Part shown: positions 13,734 to 25,718 of the stretch, piece by piece
Numbering within the stretch: the stretch's first letter is position 1
Layout: each line of letters opens with the position of its first letter
Assembly (NCBI RefSeq): GCF_901933205.1
Contig: NC_044572.1
Span: forward strand, 24,204,501 to 24,268,500
DNA length: 64,000 nucleotides
Origin: Camarhynchus parvulus
Taxonomy: Eukaryota; Chordata; Aves; Passeriformes; Thraupidae
Reading direction: 5' to 3'
Made by a program: the position numbers and the translations under genes
Notes under the pieces: model-generated
Database searches by the model: none
The model's input: only the letters and a program-made list of their open reading frames with translations
Told to the model about the DNA's origin: nothing

Positions 13734-14194
13734 TGTGGTGGGTTGCCCCTGTGTGGACACCAGCTGCACACCAAAGCTGCTCTTTCATTCACCTCTTCAT
13801 CTGGACAGAGGAGAGACAATACAGCAAAAGGCTCGTGGGCTGAGATAAGGGCAGGGAGAGATCACCCAGCAGTTAAGGTCACAGGCAAAACAGATTTGAC
13901 TTGGGGAAATAAATTTAATTTATTACCAATCAAATAAAATCAAAGTAGTCTATTAAGAAGTAAACCCAAAAATTAAAAATGCCTTCATCCACCCCTCTCT
14001 TCTCCCCAGGCTTTACTTTATTCCTGATTCTCTACCTCCTTCTCTCAGCAGTGCAGGGGGATGAGAAATGGAAGCTGGAGTCAATTCACAATATTGTTTC
14101 TTATGCTGCTTCCTCCTCTCAATGTTGCCCTGCTCCAACATGGGTCCTTCTCAGGGCTCCAGTTCTTCAGAAACAGACTCCAGTCCCTTCCACA
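13734..14194 (-). mobile_element. Endogenous retrovirus LTR, right half in element sense (interrupted)
   Basis: This is one part of an avian retroviral LTR. It is bounded on the left by TG at 13734. It matches a bird LTR type I know by blocks such as GGCTCGTGGGCTGAGATAAGG, a CAGGGAGAGATCAC block, and TTGGGGAAATAAATTTAATT, followed by a C-rich pyrimidine tract. Read on the minus strand the element would end in CCACA-type sequence and contain AATAAATT, so I infer a minus orientation. It is broken at 14194 by insertion of another LTR and resumes at 15040. No internal gag or pol sequence is attached, so this is probably a solo LTR. Confidence 0.75.
14191..14194. repeat. Left target-site duplication CACA of nested LTR
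   Basis: CACA directly precedes the TG that opens the nested LTR, and the same four bases follow its closing CA at 15040-15043. Removing the insertion and one copy rejoins the outer LTR without a gap at CTTCCACAGGGTCAC. Confidence 0.7.
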
Positions 14195-14885
14195 TGTGAA
14201 ATGCAAAGCTGTGTTTCGTGTCAGGTACAAACAGGCGACGTGTGTTTTTGTGAGTGCGAAATGTGTGGACATCGACAGTGGGAGAGCTGTGAATTCTAAT
14301 AATAACTGAGGAAAATAAATCATGGAAAAGGGCCTTTGAACCTATTTTTTTGTCTGCAATCAACCCTGGTTGATTAAGGAGCATTGGAATTAAAGCGTTA
14401 AGGATGTTACTTTTTGCTTGTAGTTAATCCATAAAGAGCTCTGCAATAATAACCGTTTGAAGTATAATTTTAGTATATTACTTGTATCCTTGAAGCTACA
14501 GCTTTGGAATATATATAAAGGAAATATGCTTATCTCACACCCTATTGAAGTGAAGAAAAACAGCTTGGGAGAGGAAGATGACCACCACCTAAGGATTTAT
14601 GGTTTCGACCAAGGGAAGCTGGACATCACTGTTATTAGATTTATGGTCTCTGCAATTAAAAGGTTGGACCTACATCTGGGGAGCTGGACTCCACCAGATG
14701 GGATTCGTCTTCCTTCGGTCGGAAACTGGACCACCACCATCTGGGGATACTCCTTTAAAAACACATCCTGAGAAAAACTAAATCACAATAGTGTATAGAA
14801 TTGTGATGTAATAATTTGGAATAAATATTGCTGATGTATACAAAATTGGAAATAGAAACTGCTGAAAAAAACTGATGAGAACCCC

Positions 14886-14891
14886 TATAAA
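14886..14891 (+). promoter_or_regulatory. TATA box of nested LTR
   Basis: TATAAA lies in CCCCTATAAAATACC, 88 bases upstream of the element's start of the poly(A) signals. This is a normal U3 position. Activity is inferred from position only. Confidence 0.6.
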
Positions 14892-14978
14892 ATACCTGTA
14901 ATCCTCAATTATCGTTGTGCAGTTGGAGGGAAAACTTCCCCCACTGTACCCAGCGCTGTATTGCTCATACTTTACCAT

Positions 14979-14991
14979 ATTAAATAATAAA
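14979..14991 (+). terminator. Poly(A) signals of nested LTR
   Basis: Overlapping ATTAAA (14979-14984) and AATAAA (14986-14991) lie near the right end of the LTR, where R-region polyadenylation signals are expected. Confidence 0.6.
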
Positions 14992-15039
14992 TTGATTGCT
15001 GCTTGAATATTGGCCTAGTCAAGCTTCTTATTTATAACA

Positions 15040-15345
15040 CACAGGGTCACAAGTCCTGCCAACACATCTCCTCCAGCATGGAGTCCTGTCTCCACAGCTT
15101 CCGAGGTCCAGCCAGGAGCCTGTCCCAGCATGGGCTTCCCAGGGGATCACAACCTCCTTTGGGCATTCCCTTGCTCCACAGTGGGGTCCTCCACTGGCTG
15201 CAGGTGTATCTCTGCTCCACCATGGGCCTCCATGGGCTGGGCTTGGGGGGGAACACTGCTTCACCATGATGTTCACCACTGACTGCAGGAGAATCTCTGC
15301 CCTGGTGCCCGGAGTACTTCCTCCCCCTCCTTCTTCTTCTTCACT
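15040..15345 (-). mobile_element. Outer endogenous retrovirus LTR, continued after the nested insertion
   Basis: The outer LTR resumes at CACAGGGTCACAAGTCCTGCC and continues with repeated short modules of the form CTCCA-C-ATGGG...CCAC-GGCTGCAG, typical of this bird LTR type, then ACTTCCTCCCCCTCCTTC. Similarity fades at about 15345, so the end that would be its TG start on the minus strand is missing or too diverged to see. The right boundary is approximate. Confidence 0.7.
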
Positions 15346-18300
15346 ATACATTTATAAACATTGAGGCTATGGCCTGACCCATTTCCGACTTAATTTCCAA
15401 TGAAATAAGCTGCCCACAAGAGCCTCCTGACAAGATCTTGATTGATGTTAAACAGGGCTCCCTCTGATTGAGTGGGGTGTATGTAGTCAGCGTTGTTTGC
15501 ACAGGGTTTGCTGGTCTGTGGAACCCCTCTCACAACAGGCTCATTTAGGTTTATTTTCTTTTTTTCAGAGCTGACTTAAGATCTTGAGCTGTTTCTAACT
15601 TTGATGCATACATTCTCTCTCTTCTCAGATTTGTACACTGATTCACCTCTTAGAATCTTCAGCTTGAACAGCAGACTGAAAGGCTTAACTAAAAGATTTT
15701 TATTTCATCTTTGTGGTAATTCCGTAAGGAAGAAGAAGTGCTTGAGGTGTAGCAAGATGCTGAAGGCAGCTGAAGAATTGCACAACATGGCCCAGAGTCA
15801 CGCTTTTACAGACACTGGCTTCTCACTAAAATGCTTGGGTCTATCTATAGAGATGTAAGTGCTCTGGCTGCAAATGTCTCCTTCTCCAACCAAAAAGAAT
15901 TCTTTTTAGTGGATTATAAGAATTTGTACCTGATGTTAAGCAGTTAAATACTTATGTAGTGGTGATGTGCTATTGTCACCAGTAGCACAAGGCACATAGT
16001 CGGACCCATGGATGCTTGTGATACTAAAGAAGATATTCACATACCTTTTACCAGAGATCTTTTCATGGCCCTAGCCCTATCTAGGTACTTTCAGCCACCT
16101 TCAGTTTATTTATCATAATTTCCTTTCACATATCACTCTTCCTTTTCCCACAAGTACTTCTGAGCCTTTCTCTATGCTACTGTTCTCTAATGAGCCCTCT
16201 GCCATTAGAGTTTCCATTCTGTCCTTCAAAATACTGCCATCAAACCCCTTTTATCACTTTTTTTTTAATGTTCAGGACATGCTACTATCTCAAGTAAATA
16301 GAAAAAATAGCATAATCAAGAAAATACTAAGAAAAACATCCTCTATACAAATCTCTAGATGTCACCATATTTTCTTTTTCTTTGGAAATTTTAACTCCAG
16401 CTGATGTTCAGTCTTCATTATCTCCATTACAGGGTACTTAGAGAGGCCAGGGCCTATCTTTGCTGTACCAGTAAGACATCTTGTATATCTGAACCTTGAG
16501 CTTAGAAAGTGATTGGCTCTCAGTCAACTTTGGGATTTATAGTGTCTTAGATATTCGGTCAGTATTTAAATGCTTTGCAAGATCAGCAATGTATAAACAA
16601 CAACTAATGCTCTCTGGCTCTCAGCTTTTGTCCTTGGCCTAGCAATCAAAAATTACTTCGTAAGGTAAGTATTTCATCAGGGATGAAGATGTGAAAACTG
16701 CTGATGCCTGAGCCAGTAGGAGGACAGCAAAGGATGCTTCCAGAATTTCGATGTTTTCTGTGCTGATGATGGTGAGCTGCAGTTACAGTCAGAGGAAGTG
16801 AATTGTAACAGCAAAGTGTGAAGATGCCCAAGCATATTTTGTATAATTTCTCTGCTTAGTTCCCTAAGAGAACATTCTATTTCTAAATTCATTAGCCCAT
16901 TTCTCCACCTTTTGTAGTATGTAAGTAATTAGTTAATTTCAGCCAAACTTGACAGTGGATAGGATTTTCCAAAATGTTCAACTCTAAAAACTACTATGAG
17001 GACCAGCAACTGGATAGACAGGCAAGATCCAAATGCACTATACCACTAAAGAAAATTATTTAGCTCTGTCAAATATAAATCCTTAAGAGGAGCAACAGAC
17101 CATTTAGTAGCTCTACTTTGAACTGGTCCTAACTGTGTTGCCACTTACTTACCCCAGTAGGTGTGGAGCATTTGATGCACTCTGTGAGGCAGGACACAGA
17201 AAAGCTTCAGTGATGTTGTGTGTGGGTGGAGAGGCACAGGAGGTGCAGGACATGGAATCAGCAGGAGCTGGGATCTGTTGCTACCACTGCCTGTTGACAA
17301 CGGGTGGTATATTTTTGATATTTCAACCCTGGAACACTGAAGAAGAAATGCTTTGAAGGAGAAATCCTTTAAAGGAGAAATACAGCAAGCATAATGTTGC
17401 CTTAAATTTCATTGTTGTTACTATTGTTTTTGCTGGGATTTCTGCAAGCATCCTTATCTGTAGTTTTTCTAATACCTTTGACACAAATACCTTTGAGAAT
17501 GACATCTGAGAGTCAATCAGTTAGTGGTACTGAATTCTGCCTGTCTGGATCTTAATGTAGAATCACATACTATTCAGCTGGATGAGTTAAGCAAGTCTGT
17601 AAGTGTTTAGGATATTAGGTACTCAAAGTTTGTGATAAATGTATCACAAGTTGTTCTCTGGGCAGTCAGAAACGTATGGAGTAGGATACACTTTAAAAGG
17701 ATTGGAAAGTCTTCCTGTCAGCCGAATTTATTAAACACACAGAGCAGATCGAAAAGGGATTTGATAACTTGCAGAACAGCTTTTGCAATATAGGTTTATC
17801 TAATCTGTCACAAGTTTATAGAACCCTCACTTTCCTGCAGCAGAAATGATACATGAATTCCATTTTGCAATTGTTTTCTGAATTCATTAAATTAAAAAAA
17901 AAAAAAAGAGGAAGTAACTCTGTGAGTAGTTAAGAGTTCTGCTTTCATACAACTCAATGAAACTCTACCCTCAAATTACATTTATACCACTAGTTTGTGC
18001 ATTTTGCCCCAGAATTAAAATGTTGGATGAGGATGGGAATCTCACTTTATTTATATCTTGGACTAAAGCTGACTTCACAGATTTCAGGTAAGTGATTTCA
18101 TATACTCTTATTCAATGGGTTTATTCTCTTGGGATATAGTAAGTATTGTTATGATGTACTTTAATGAAAAGTATCATAATAGAATTATGCATAAGGACCT
18201 TTTTCTGTGAGATGCAAACCATATCTACTCCATGTCCCCAAATGCTAGGTATCCTTCTCTCTCAAGCTGCCTTAATTTGATTAACATTATCCCTTCAACT

Positions 18301-19611
18301 CAGAATAGTTTGTGCTTTGCTCAAAAAGTGGGAATTCTATCATATAATACGTGATTTTCTTTAAACATTGAAAAGCATTCCCCTTTTTCCAACGGTATTA
18401 TTTAGTTTAATATAAAATACAATTTACAAAGACTGCCTTACTCCCACTTGTATCTCTAATCATAAACACTGAGAATCTGCCTTATCATGCACATCAATCC
18501 ACACATGTTGCCACTTATCCAGTGTACTAATTCAAATGTGGTTTTCCAAGTAAGCAAACTAGTCTGCAGCTTCTAGTATGGATTTCCACTCATAGCACAG
18601 GCCAGGAAGCAGCTCACCACTTTTAGAAGGAACACTGGAATAATGACTTTTTGCCTTTAGAACAACTTTGTAGGGTATTTGCTTTCAATTAACTTTGACA
18701 TGTCTGACAACATTATCTTGGCAGTTTTAAAATCTCATTAAAATTCTGGTTAAATACAGATGCCACTCCTCAAATAAAGGCTTTCTCACTTTATTTAGAA
18801 TGAAACCACCAAAATATTTATGCTTATGTCCAATTTATCTTCTGTTAATTTCATTTTTTTAGAAAACCCAGTGCTGTGATGGTATCATGCTGCTCAAGTT
18901 ATTGTGTGATCAGTTTGATGAAGGAAAAAGCAGGTGAGCCAACAAAAAGACATGTATTTGAAATGTCTTTTTTCTTATGCTGCATTAATTTTAAATAAAC
19001 ATTTTCAGCTTCCATTTGTAACAGGCTGTTATGGTGTGCCAATTCTCTCCTTTCTTTCTTGTGCAAGCATCCTGCTGCCAGCTGACCCTACTAACTGTGT
19101 GCAGGTTTGATGGCACTGATCTAAGGACCATGTGCAGATTCTGTTTCTGCAGATCTGGTCACATTTTATCAATAGATTTTATCATTGAAAGGGATGGGAC
19201 TGTGTTGCAAGACACCACAATATTTACTTGCATTCTTCCATTATTCAGTATTCAACTATTTACTTATGTCTTAGAAGGTCAGATCATCAAAGAGCTGTAA
19301 ATCTGAGCAGTCTTGTCAAATACAATGGAAAAAAAAAAGACTGATTTCTCAAGCTTCTGTTTAAATTACAAAGAACACAATTTTTCAGGGCTACTGTCCT
19401 CTGCTTATTCCCTTGACAAACTTTTGTCAATGAAGGGACACATCTTGCTCCCTAATGCAAACAGTGACATTGATCATAAAGAAAAAAATCTCAAATTAGA
19501 GAAATTAAAAAGATTATGAACCAGAAACTGGTTCAAATAGGGATTTGACTCTTTTTCCTTAGCAGCTTTTTTTGCTACCACGTCTTCAGATAACAATTAC
19601 TGTGTTGGGTA
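15346..19611. other. Non-coding stretch, no recognised element
   Basis: I found no gene and no transposon here. Open frames are all below about 90 codons. Several short A- or T-runs occur, such as the one at about 17890. Nothing suggests exons with convincing splice context. Confidence 0.55.
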
Positions 19612-19818
19612 TTCCTTACTGTGGTGAGGCCCTGGAAGAGGTTGCCCAGAAAAGCTGTGGATGCCCCATCTCTAGAAATGTTCAAGTCAAGGCTGCATGG
19701 GGCTTTGAGGATCTTGGTGTAGTTGTAGGTGTCCCTGCTTATGTCAGGGGGGTTAGAACTAGATGATGTTTAAGGTCCCTTTAAACCCAAAATGTTCTAC
19801 AATTCTATGATTCTCTGA
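19612..19818 (+). mobile_element. CR1 LINE 3' end, 5'-truncated
   Basis: This is a well-preserved CR1 tail. The blocks GTGGTGAGGCCCTGG (about 19621), GAGGTTGCCCAGAAAAGCTG, TGCCCCATCTCTAGAAATG, GGGGCTTTGAGGATCTTGGT, GTCCCTGCTTATGTCAGGGG and TTAGAACTAGATGATGTTTAAGGTCC occur in CR1 order, followed by the tail ATTCTATGATTCTCTGATA. Only about 200 bp remain, the usual outcome of incomplete reverse transcription. It covers the last few codons of ORF2 and the 3' UTR and cannot encode protein. Confidence 0.95.
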
Positions 19819-22800
19819 TATGTTATCTAAAATAAAATATTATGCAGTTTTATCTGAAAGTGGACTGTGTGGTATTCTGCTGCTGAGGTACAGTTGTATC
19901 TGGACTGCATTTCTCTTCCTGCCTGTTCTTTTTGCAGTTTTCTAAACTACTCATTGAATGATGTGCAAATACCTGAATATTTATTGCAGAGGAGAAAGTA
20001 TTTTATTTCAAGGGTCAGTGGACTTTGTTATTTTATTTTGTTGATTCACAAGTTTATGTATGCATTAACTAAGAAAAATATTTTATTACCAGTTTGTTCC
20101 TTACTTGTTGGTTTATTTATTTTCAATGGATTTTGTATCTCAGAGGTATTTGCTTTGTTTTAATAGAAAAGATACAGTGGAGCAATTTTCACATTATATC
20201 AATTTTCTCTGGGCTATCCTTGGAAAAATCAATAAAATGAGGTGCAAATAAAGGCTGTGACTCACTGGCTGATATACACAGAAAAATGGCACTGTGCAAT
20301 GCATTTTTTAAAAACGACTAAGTAAAGATTCTGTATGGTTTGGTTCAGATTTGCTCTCCCAACAGATCTAAAATCCGTGGTGGCCACTGACATTGTCACA
20401 GGGAAATTCCATCCAAACCAGCCAGAGTAGGATGCCACAGTGTCTCTTTTCCAGCTTTAGATTGCATTTCTATGGAAGTCATCTTCAGATGCTGCAAGCT
20501 GAGGCTGATATCCAAGAGCTGAAAGCCTCTTTGTGCTCTGGAAGCTCAGGATTTCCTCCGTCAGGTTTCTGTCCTGCTGCTGAGGGGAAGTTGGACCTAG
20601 GGGGCTGCAGGGTGGATTCATGTTGTCTGCCTGCATCATCAATCCACCTACAGTGCTTTTGGAACAATGTGTGCTCATTTTAAAAGTCACAGACATACTT
20701 GGGGATGGTTTTAATATGGATGAATTTGCTGCCTGTCTTTCAGTGGGGTGATGAGTAATTTGATTTTATTTTCCTCCAGTTGTTAAAATGAAATGCATAT
20801 TTTATGGCAAGGCTATGGGATCCTTTCAAAATTGGTATTTTTCATCACAGCTTATCTTGATCCTAATAGGAGCATATTTCTCCTAATAAAACATTGACAT
20901 TTTATTTGCCAGAGTGTTTGCAGTCTTCAAAAAGAGACATTCATTGGATCTTAGCCACTCTTCAGTGCAGCATTACTTGCCCTTAGATTGCCATTATGTA
21001 CAGCATTGTTGTTATTATTATCTACCAGGATTATTGCTGCTCAGACATGAGATGAGCTGTGTTAAGGGCTGTCTGCTACAGACTAATGCAAGGCTTCTGA
21101 CTTCAAATATTCTGCACTAATTAGACATTTTAGCCAAAGTTTTGTTCTACCTTTCAAAGAACATTATGCTCCAAATATAATGCAGCATGGATATTTTAAC
21201 TTCCACATTGATGTCTTCAAAAATATTCTCCTTTCTGTTCCTTGATCTTGTTTTGAGCTTCAGAATTACTTTCCTCTTCATTACTCCCTGTGGAGGGTGA
21301 ATTATTTATTCACATCTGTCTTGTCCCACAGGCTCTTCCATTCATCACTATTCACAGTGGGTTTGTATCTCTTCTTCTTGATCCAACAACTAGACTTCCT
21401 GTAATTTCTCAAATTTTGCTTTAACGAAGTTGATTGCCAATCAAGAATGCAAGGAGTATAGACTGTGATTAGACACATGGAGATCAGACCCACAAGTATA
21501 AGTGTGCTTAGACTATACTTGTATAATCAAGATATTCTGTGAAACATCAAGTAGATCTTAGAGCAGCAGTGGCAATTTCTGTAAGAAACATTATATGAGC
21601 TGTTAAAAATGCTCCAAAACAGGGTCTGATATAACACAGCAGCTGCTCCATGCTGCTCCATCCTGCTCCTGTAATTTTTAAAAGAGATTTTTACCATTTA
21701 GGAAATAGAGCAACAAAAATTAGGTATAGCAAGACGCCACAACAAAGACTTTCTATATTGAATTAGATTCAGCATTAGATTAGATTCTTTGACTCTGGAT
21801 TTTTTACTATCTGTAACAGAAGTTTTTTACTCAGAGGTCAGGTTAGGATGGATTTTGTTCACATTTTCCCCTGGACTTTCAAAACTATCTTAAATCCTGA
21901 ATTCCATAGCAAAGGACAAAGTACCCACATAATTCACTTCTTGAGCACTTTATTCTCAAACTACAGACCAGTTTTAAAATGAACAGGCACACAGTTGCAC
22001 ATGTGCAATTATATATATTAATAAATTTATTATGTGCATACATATCCTGTAAGTGCAGGCTGTATTAAAGATATAGCATTTACTGCTACATTATTCCCCT
22101 CTTTATTCTAGCACATCTGGCATTTTCCACAGAAAAACTATGACTTTTAAAAAATATCAACTTAAAAAATGTTGATCACAGAGAACCGGTGTGTAATCAC
22201 TACTATGATTTGCAAAGTAAAAAAAAATTGAATGACATGGAAAATAAATGTAAGGTCACTGAAATTATTAGGGTAAGGCACGTTGCAGTAGCCCCTCCAA
22301 ATTGCAATGGAATGGTGCTGTCAGCCTCACAAGTGCCTCCCTTGGCAACAAGATCTTGTGAAGAACTCCTGTAGGTGGAAATGGGTATGGCAGAAATGTA
22401 GCCTCTAGTTCTGACACAACAAGCTATTCAAACTGGCAGAGGAAAATAAGCTGTTAAAATATGGGAGGCCTGAACTTCTTATTTTTAAAGGAAGACTGTA
22501 CATTTTATAGCCATAGCTTCCTCAAAAGTATTCCAGTGGTTGGTCCCTAAGTGTCAAGGGAAGCCATGGAAAACAAGAAGAAAAACAGGGAGTAAAGGTT
22601 ATGCTTTACCATGCTGACTGAATTTTTTTATAGCCATCTGTGTTGAAAGAAATAATCTAGAGATTCATGGAGGATTGGAGCAGGAAAATAATGAAAATAC
22701 TAATATGTTCTGGAAACTACTGAACTGTATATTTCTGAATGGTCTTTTTATTTCCTGCCTATTTTCCTTCCCGTCTCAGGTTTCTATTCTGCAATAAGTC

Positions 22801-22954
22801 TTTATGCTAATTAAGAGAGGCAGGAATACTTACATGCCTTTGAATCAAAGAGGATGTTTGTGCAATGCAGAATAGGATGCTGTGATTTATATTGGTTTTC
22901 TGTGCTGTAGTTTTATTTTAGCATGAGGGAGCCTTGGTTCTGATTTGAGTGCTC
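19819..22954. other. Non-coding stretch, no recognised element
   Basis: AT-rich unique sequence. Open frames reach 98 codons (19867-20163) and 96 codons (20393-20683), without any family signature. The second overlaps minus-strand frames over the same bases. No promoter or RNA gene was identified. Confidence 0.5.
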
Positions 22955-23000
22955 AGTGATAGACTGGGCTGGAAGGAGCTTTCAAATAGCATTCCTCTTT
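22955..23000 (-). mobile_element. Possible CR1 3'-tail remnant
   Basis: GTGATAGACTGGGCTGGAAG followed by GAGCTTTCAAA resembles the start of a minus-strand CR1 tail (consensus pattern: ATAGAATGG-TTGGGTTGGAAGGGACCTT). Only about 40 bp agree, so chance similarity is possible. Confidence 0.3.
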
Positions 23001-23568
23001 TGTATAATAAGGGAGTATGTCATGTTGATGGTTTTGATAGCTCAGCAGGTGTTCCAGTCTCATACTTTTATGGCAGAGGGAAAAAATGCAAGTTAACTGA
23101 AGGTTCCCATTGTAATTGGAGTGTGTCTGTGAGTTACAGTTAGTCCATAAGGCAATCCTATATAATTTTACTTGTGAGAAGAAGTATTTGAATGTTCGTT
23201 GTCTTTCTTATTTTGTTCTAGTTTGTCGCACTCCTGTGTTTTCCTCACTGTCACTTCCTGATTACACTGTTGCTAAAGTAAGTCATGAAGTCTAAGCCTT
23301 CATTTCAATGAGTTATGGGGATGTATATATGGATTACAGTCAATATGGAAATCCAATAAAAAAGCAATTACAGATAAGCATGTCTGCCAGCTTCTGCTTG
23401 CAAGCTGTAAATAGCTGATCAGAAACTGATTTCATCTAGTGAGTCAGATGCTTTGCTTACAGTTAATCGGTTCAGATAATATTTTTTGTAGGATGAATCT
23501 CACTCCCCAAATGAAGAGAGAGAATTGTTCCATTTTGACAAGACCTCAAACCTCTGCTTACCATTTTA
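23001..23568. other. Non-coding stretch
   Basis: Nothing recognisable was found. It ends at the LTR that begins at 23569. Confidence 0.5.
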
Positions 23569-24164
23569 TGCTGGGTTTGCCTGGGGTAGAGTTACTTTCT
23601 TCATGGTGGCTGGCATGGGGCTGTGTCTTGGGTTTGTTCTGGACACATGATGACAAAACAGAGATTATTTTGTTCTTGCTGAGCAGAGTTTACATAGGGC
23701 CAAGGCCTTTCCTGCTTTTCATTCTGCCATGCTGGCAAGGGCACCAGGGGTGAATGGGAGGCTGGGAGGAGGCACAGCCAGGACAGGTGACCCCAGCTGA
23801 CCAATGGGATATTCCAGACCGTGGGACATCATGCTCAGTATGCAGCGTGGAGGGAAGAAGGAGGAACTTGGGGGACTTCTAGAGTGATAGTGTTTGTCAT
23901 CACAAGTCACCATTACACATGACGGGGCCCTGCTCTCCTGGGCATGGCTGAACACCTGCCGGCCATGGGAAGAACTGAATTAATTCCTTGTTTCTTTTTG
24001 CTTGTGTGTGTGGCTTTTTCTTTCCCTGTTAAACTGTTTTTATCTCAACCTACATATTTTATTTTGATTCTCCCCCCAGTTCCATCAGGTTGGTTGGGGA
24101 GAGGAGGGTTGAGTGAGCTGCTGTGTGGTGCTGCTTAATTTTCAGCTAGGCTTAAACTGTGACA
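23569..24164 (+). mobile_element. Solo LTR, ERVL-like bird group, copy 1
   Basis: It opens TGCTGGGTTTGCCTGGGGTAG and closes CTTAAACTGTGACA, matching the ends of a common bird LTR group that begins with a CTGGTTT...GGGATAGAGTT block. Diagnostic internal blocks are GGCACAGCCAGGACAGGTGA (23771), GGGATATTCCA (23806-23816), TTATCTCAACC (about 24040) and GTGGTGCTGCTTAATT (about 24126). The GGGATATTCCA block recurs in the copies at 47.9 and 54.5 kb. The TATA position is mutated (GTATGCAG). Flanking pentamers (TTTTA and TATTT) do not match, so the target duplication has decayed or the ends are slightly off. No internal viral genes are attached. Confidence 0.85.
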
Positions 24165-25673
24165 TATTTCCAGAGATACTGTAGAAAACTTTATTGCAAG
24201 GGCTTAATTCAGCTTTAGCAGTTTCTCTGATCCTACCATCTGCATTGTAATCTATTTCATATCTATCTGAATTAAAGAAGATCCTGAGCAAGTTCATCGT
24301 CTTTGCACAAGGTTACTAGCAAGGACAAACTCTTAAGACTTTTGGTGCCAGCTTCAGCATCTGAAAGTCTGTATGTCTTCTTCTGAGCTGAAAGCTCCTT
24401 TCCAAGTGTCACTCACATTCTTGTCACTGTAGCACGTGTTGTCGGGGAGATCAGTTTGGGATTTCCCATCCATGTATTTTGACACATGATACTGTATAAC
24501 CATATCTATGGGTTATGTAATAAACATAGGGATTAATAAACATCTAGGAGCATGTAAGTGTGTTTCCATTCCAAATTATTGAACAACTCACTACATATTT
24601 TTATTAGCAGAATTTACCTAATATTAGTTCCATTGTCTTTTCAAGATCCTTGAACTTCAAACACTGAATTTTTATTGATCATATTGCTTAAAGCTCATTG
24701 TTTGCATTATTTCAGTTATGACCTTCATATCCAGTGTATAGAATTTGATTGATAATATGGAAGATAAATCAGAAAAAAAAAATAGTTATATGTTCCATGA
24801 CTTTAAACTAAGAAGTGAAACTCAGTAATTGGTTGACTTTCTGTTCTATCCACTTGTAAGACAAGAAGTTATATTTCTAAGTAAAGATTTGTTTATCAAG
24901 GATGAAGTTGAGATGGAGCTCACTGGAAAAGAATAAAATATTTTTGTTTCTTCTTCATCCTACATGTTTATGGCTGGCTGCCTACAGCTAGAAGAAAAAA
25001 AATTTCCTTTTGAGCTTTTATTAGATTTGGCAACCAAAGGCAGTTTACAGATTTACCATAAAAATTGCTACCATTTATCAAAGAAGCTGACAACCATCTC
25101 CTAATGATACTGATATAGGTGATAAGAATCTATGCCCAACAAACGATAATCAGGTTCTAGGAAATTACTGGGAAAATGCAAAAGCATGACAACTTTTTTC
25201 CTCCACACAGAAAGTCATGGACCAAAGCAAGAAAAGTCCCTGTTCCATTTAAATGCATGCAAAGAAAATGAATTGCTTTTTTTTTGCTTTTGGTTTTTTT
25301 TGAAGTCAGGTAATTTAATGGGTTGTTAGCTGTAAAACTGGCAGAAAAGTAAACAGGACACTTTGACAAGTACTGTGGTTGAAAGACTCCAGTCAATTTA
25401 TTGTATCCTACATGTCAGAAACTCATCCAAACCATAACAAGCATTGGATGCTCAATTTGGGCCTTACACTGAAGCCCGCTGGCAGTAATTTATTGTAGCT
25501 GGCCCTTACAGAGTTACTGACAGAAGGATTCTTTCCTCAGCCGTAACAAATAGAGCTTTTTTCAGCAGCATATAGATAAATGTATAAAATCCATTTCCTG
25601 GCTTGAACAGCATACAGGATCACTTTTCAAATATTAATGCCAAAATTCTGCACAGATAGGCCAGTGTACAACT
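24165..25673. other. Non-coding stretch, no recognised element
   Basis: AT-rich unique sequence without a supportable gene or repeat. Confidence 0.55.
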
Positions 25674-25718
25674 GAGTTCTCTTTATTAAGTGCTTTGTGC
25701 ACTTAATAAAGAGAACTC
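25674..25718. repeat. Perfect 20-bp palindromic hairpin, 5-nt loop
   Basis: GAGTTCTCTTTATTAAGTGC at 25674-25693 is the exact reverse complement of GCACTTAATAAAGAGAACTC at 25699-25718, with TTTGT between. The complementarity stops immediately outside both arms. The stem is too short for a normal microRNA precursor, and there is no target duplication to mark a miniature transposon. Confidence 0.97.

Larger units (their letters stand above)
14195..15039 (+). mobile_element. Nested solo LTR, 845 bp, with promoter and poly(A) signals
   Basis: The element starts TGTGAAATG and ends TTATAACA, giving the TG...CA ends of an LTR, and is flanked by CACA on both sides. It has retroviral U3-R-U5 order on the plus strand. 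U3 contains a conserved run on 'CCAAGGGAAGCTGGACATC' (about 14610) and a GGAGCTGGACTCCACCAGATG block. TATAAA is at 14886-14891, and ATTAAA and AATAAA are at 14979-14991, about 50 bases from the end. A 104-codon open frame (14457-14771) lies in U3 and is not a known protein. A 4-bp duplication would fit an ERV1/gammaretrovirus-like integrase better than the usual 5 or 6 bp, but it is too short to decide the class. Confidence 0.8.

Noticed and set aside
25674..25718. Perfect hairpin as a microRNA precursor or a bacterial-type terminator
   Set aside because: The stem is 20 bp with a 5-nt loop, shorter than a Drosha substrate, and lacks the usual bulges. A factor-independent terminator makes no sense in vertebrate DNA and there is no adjacent gene.
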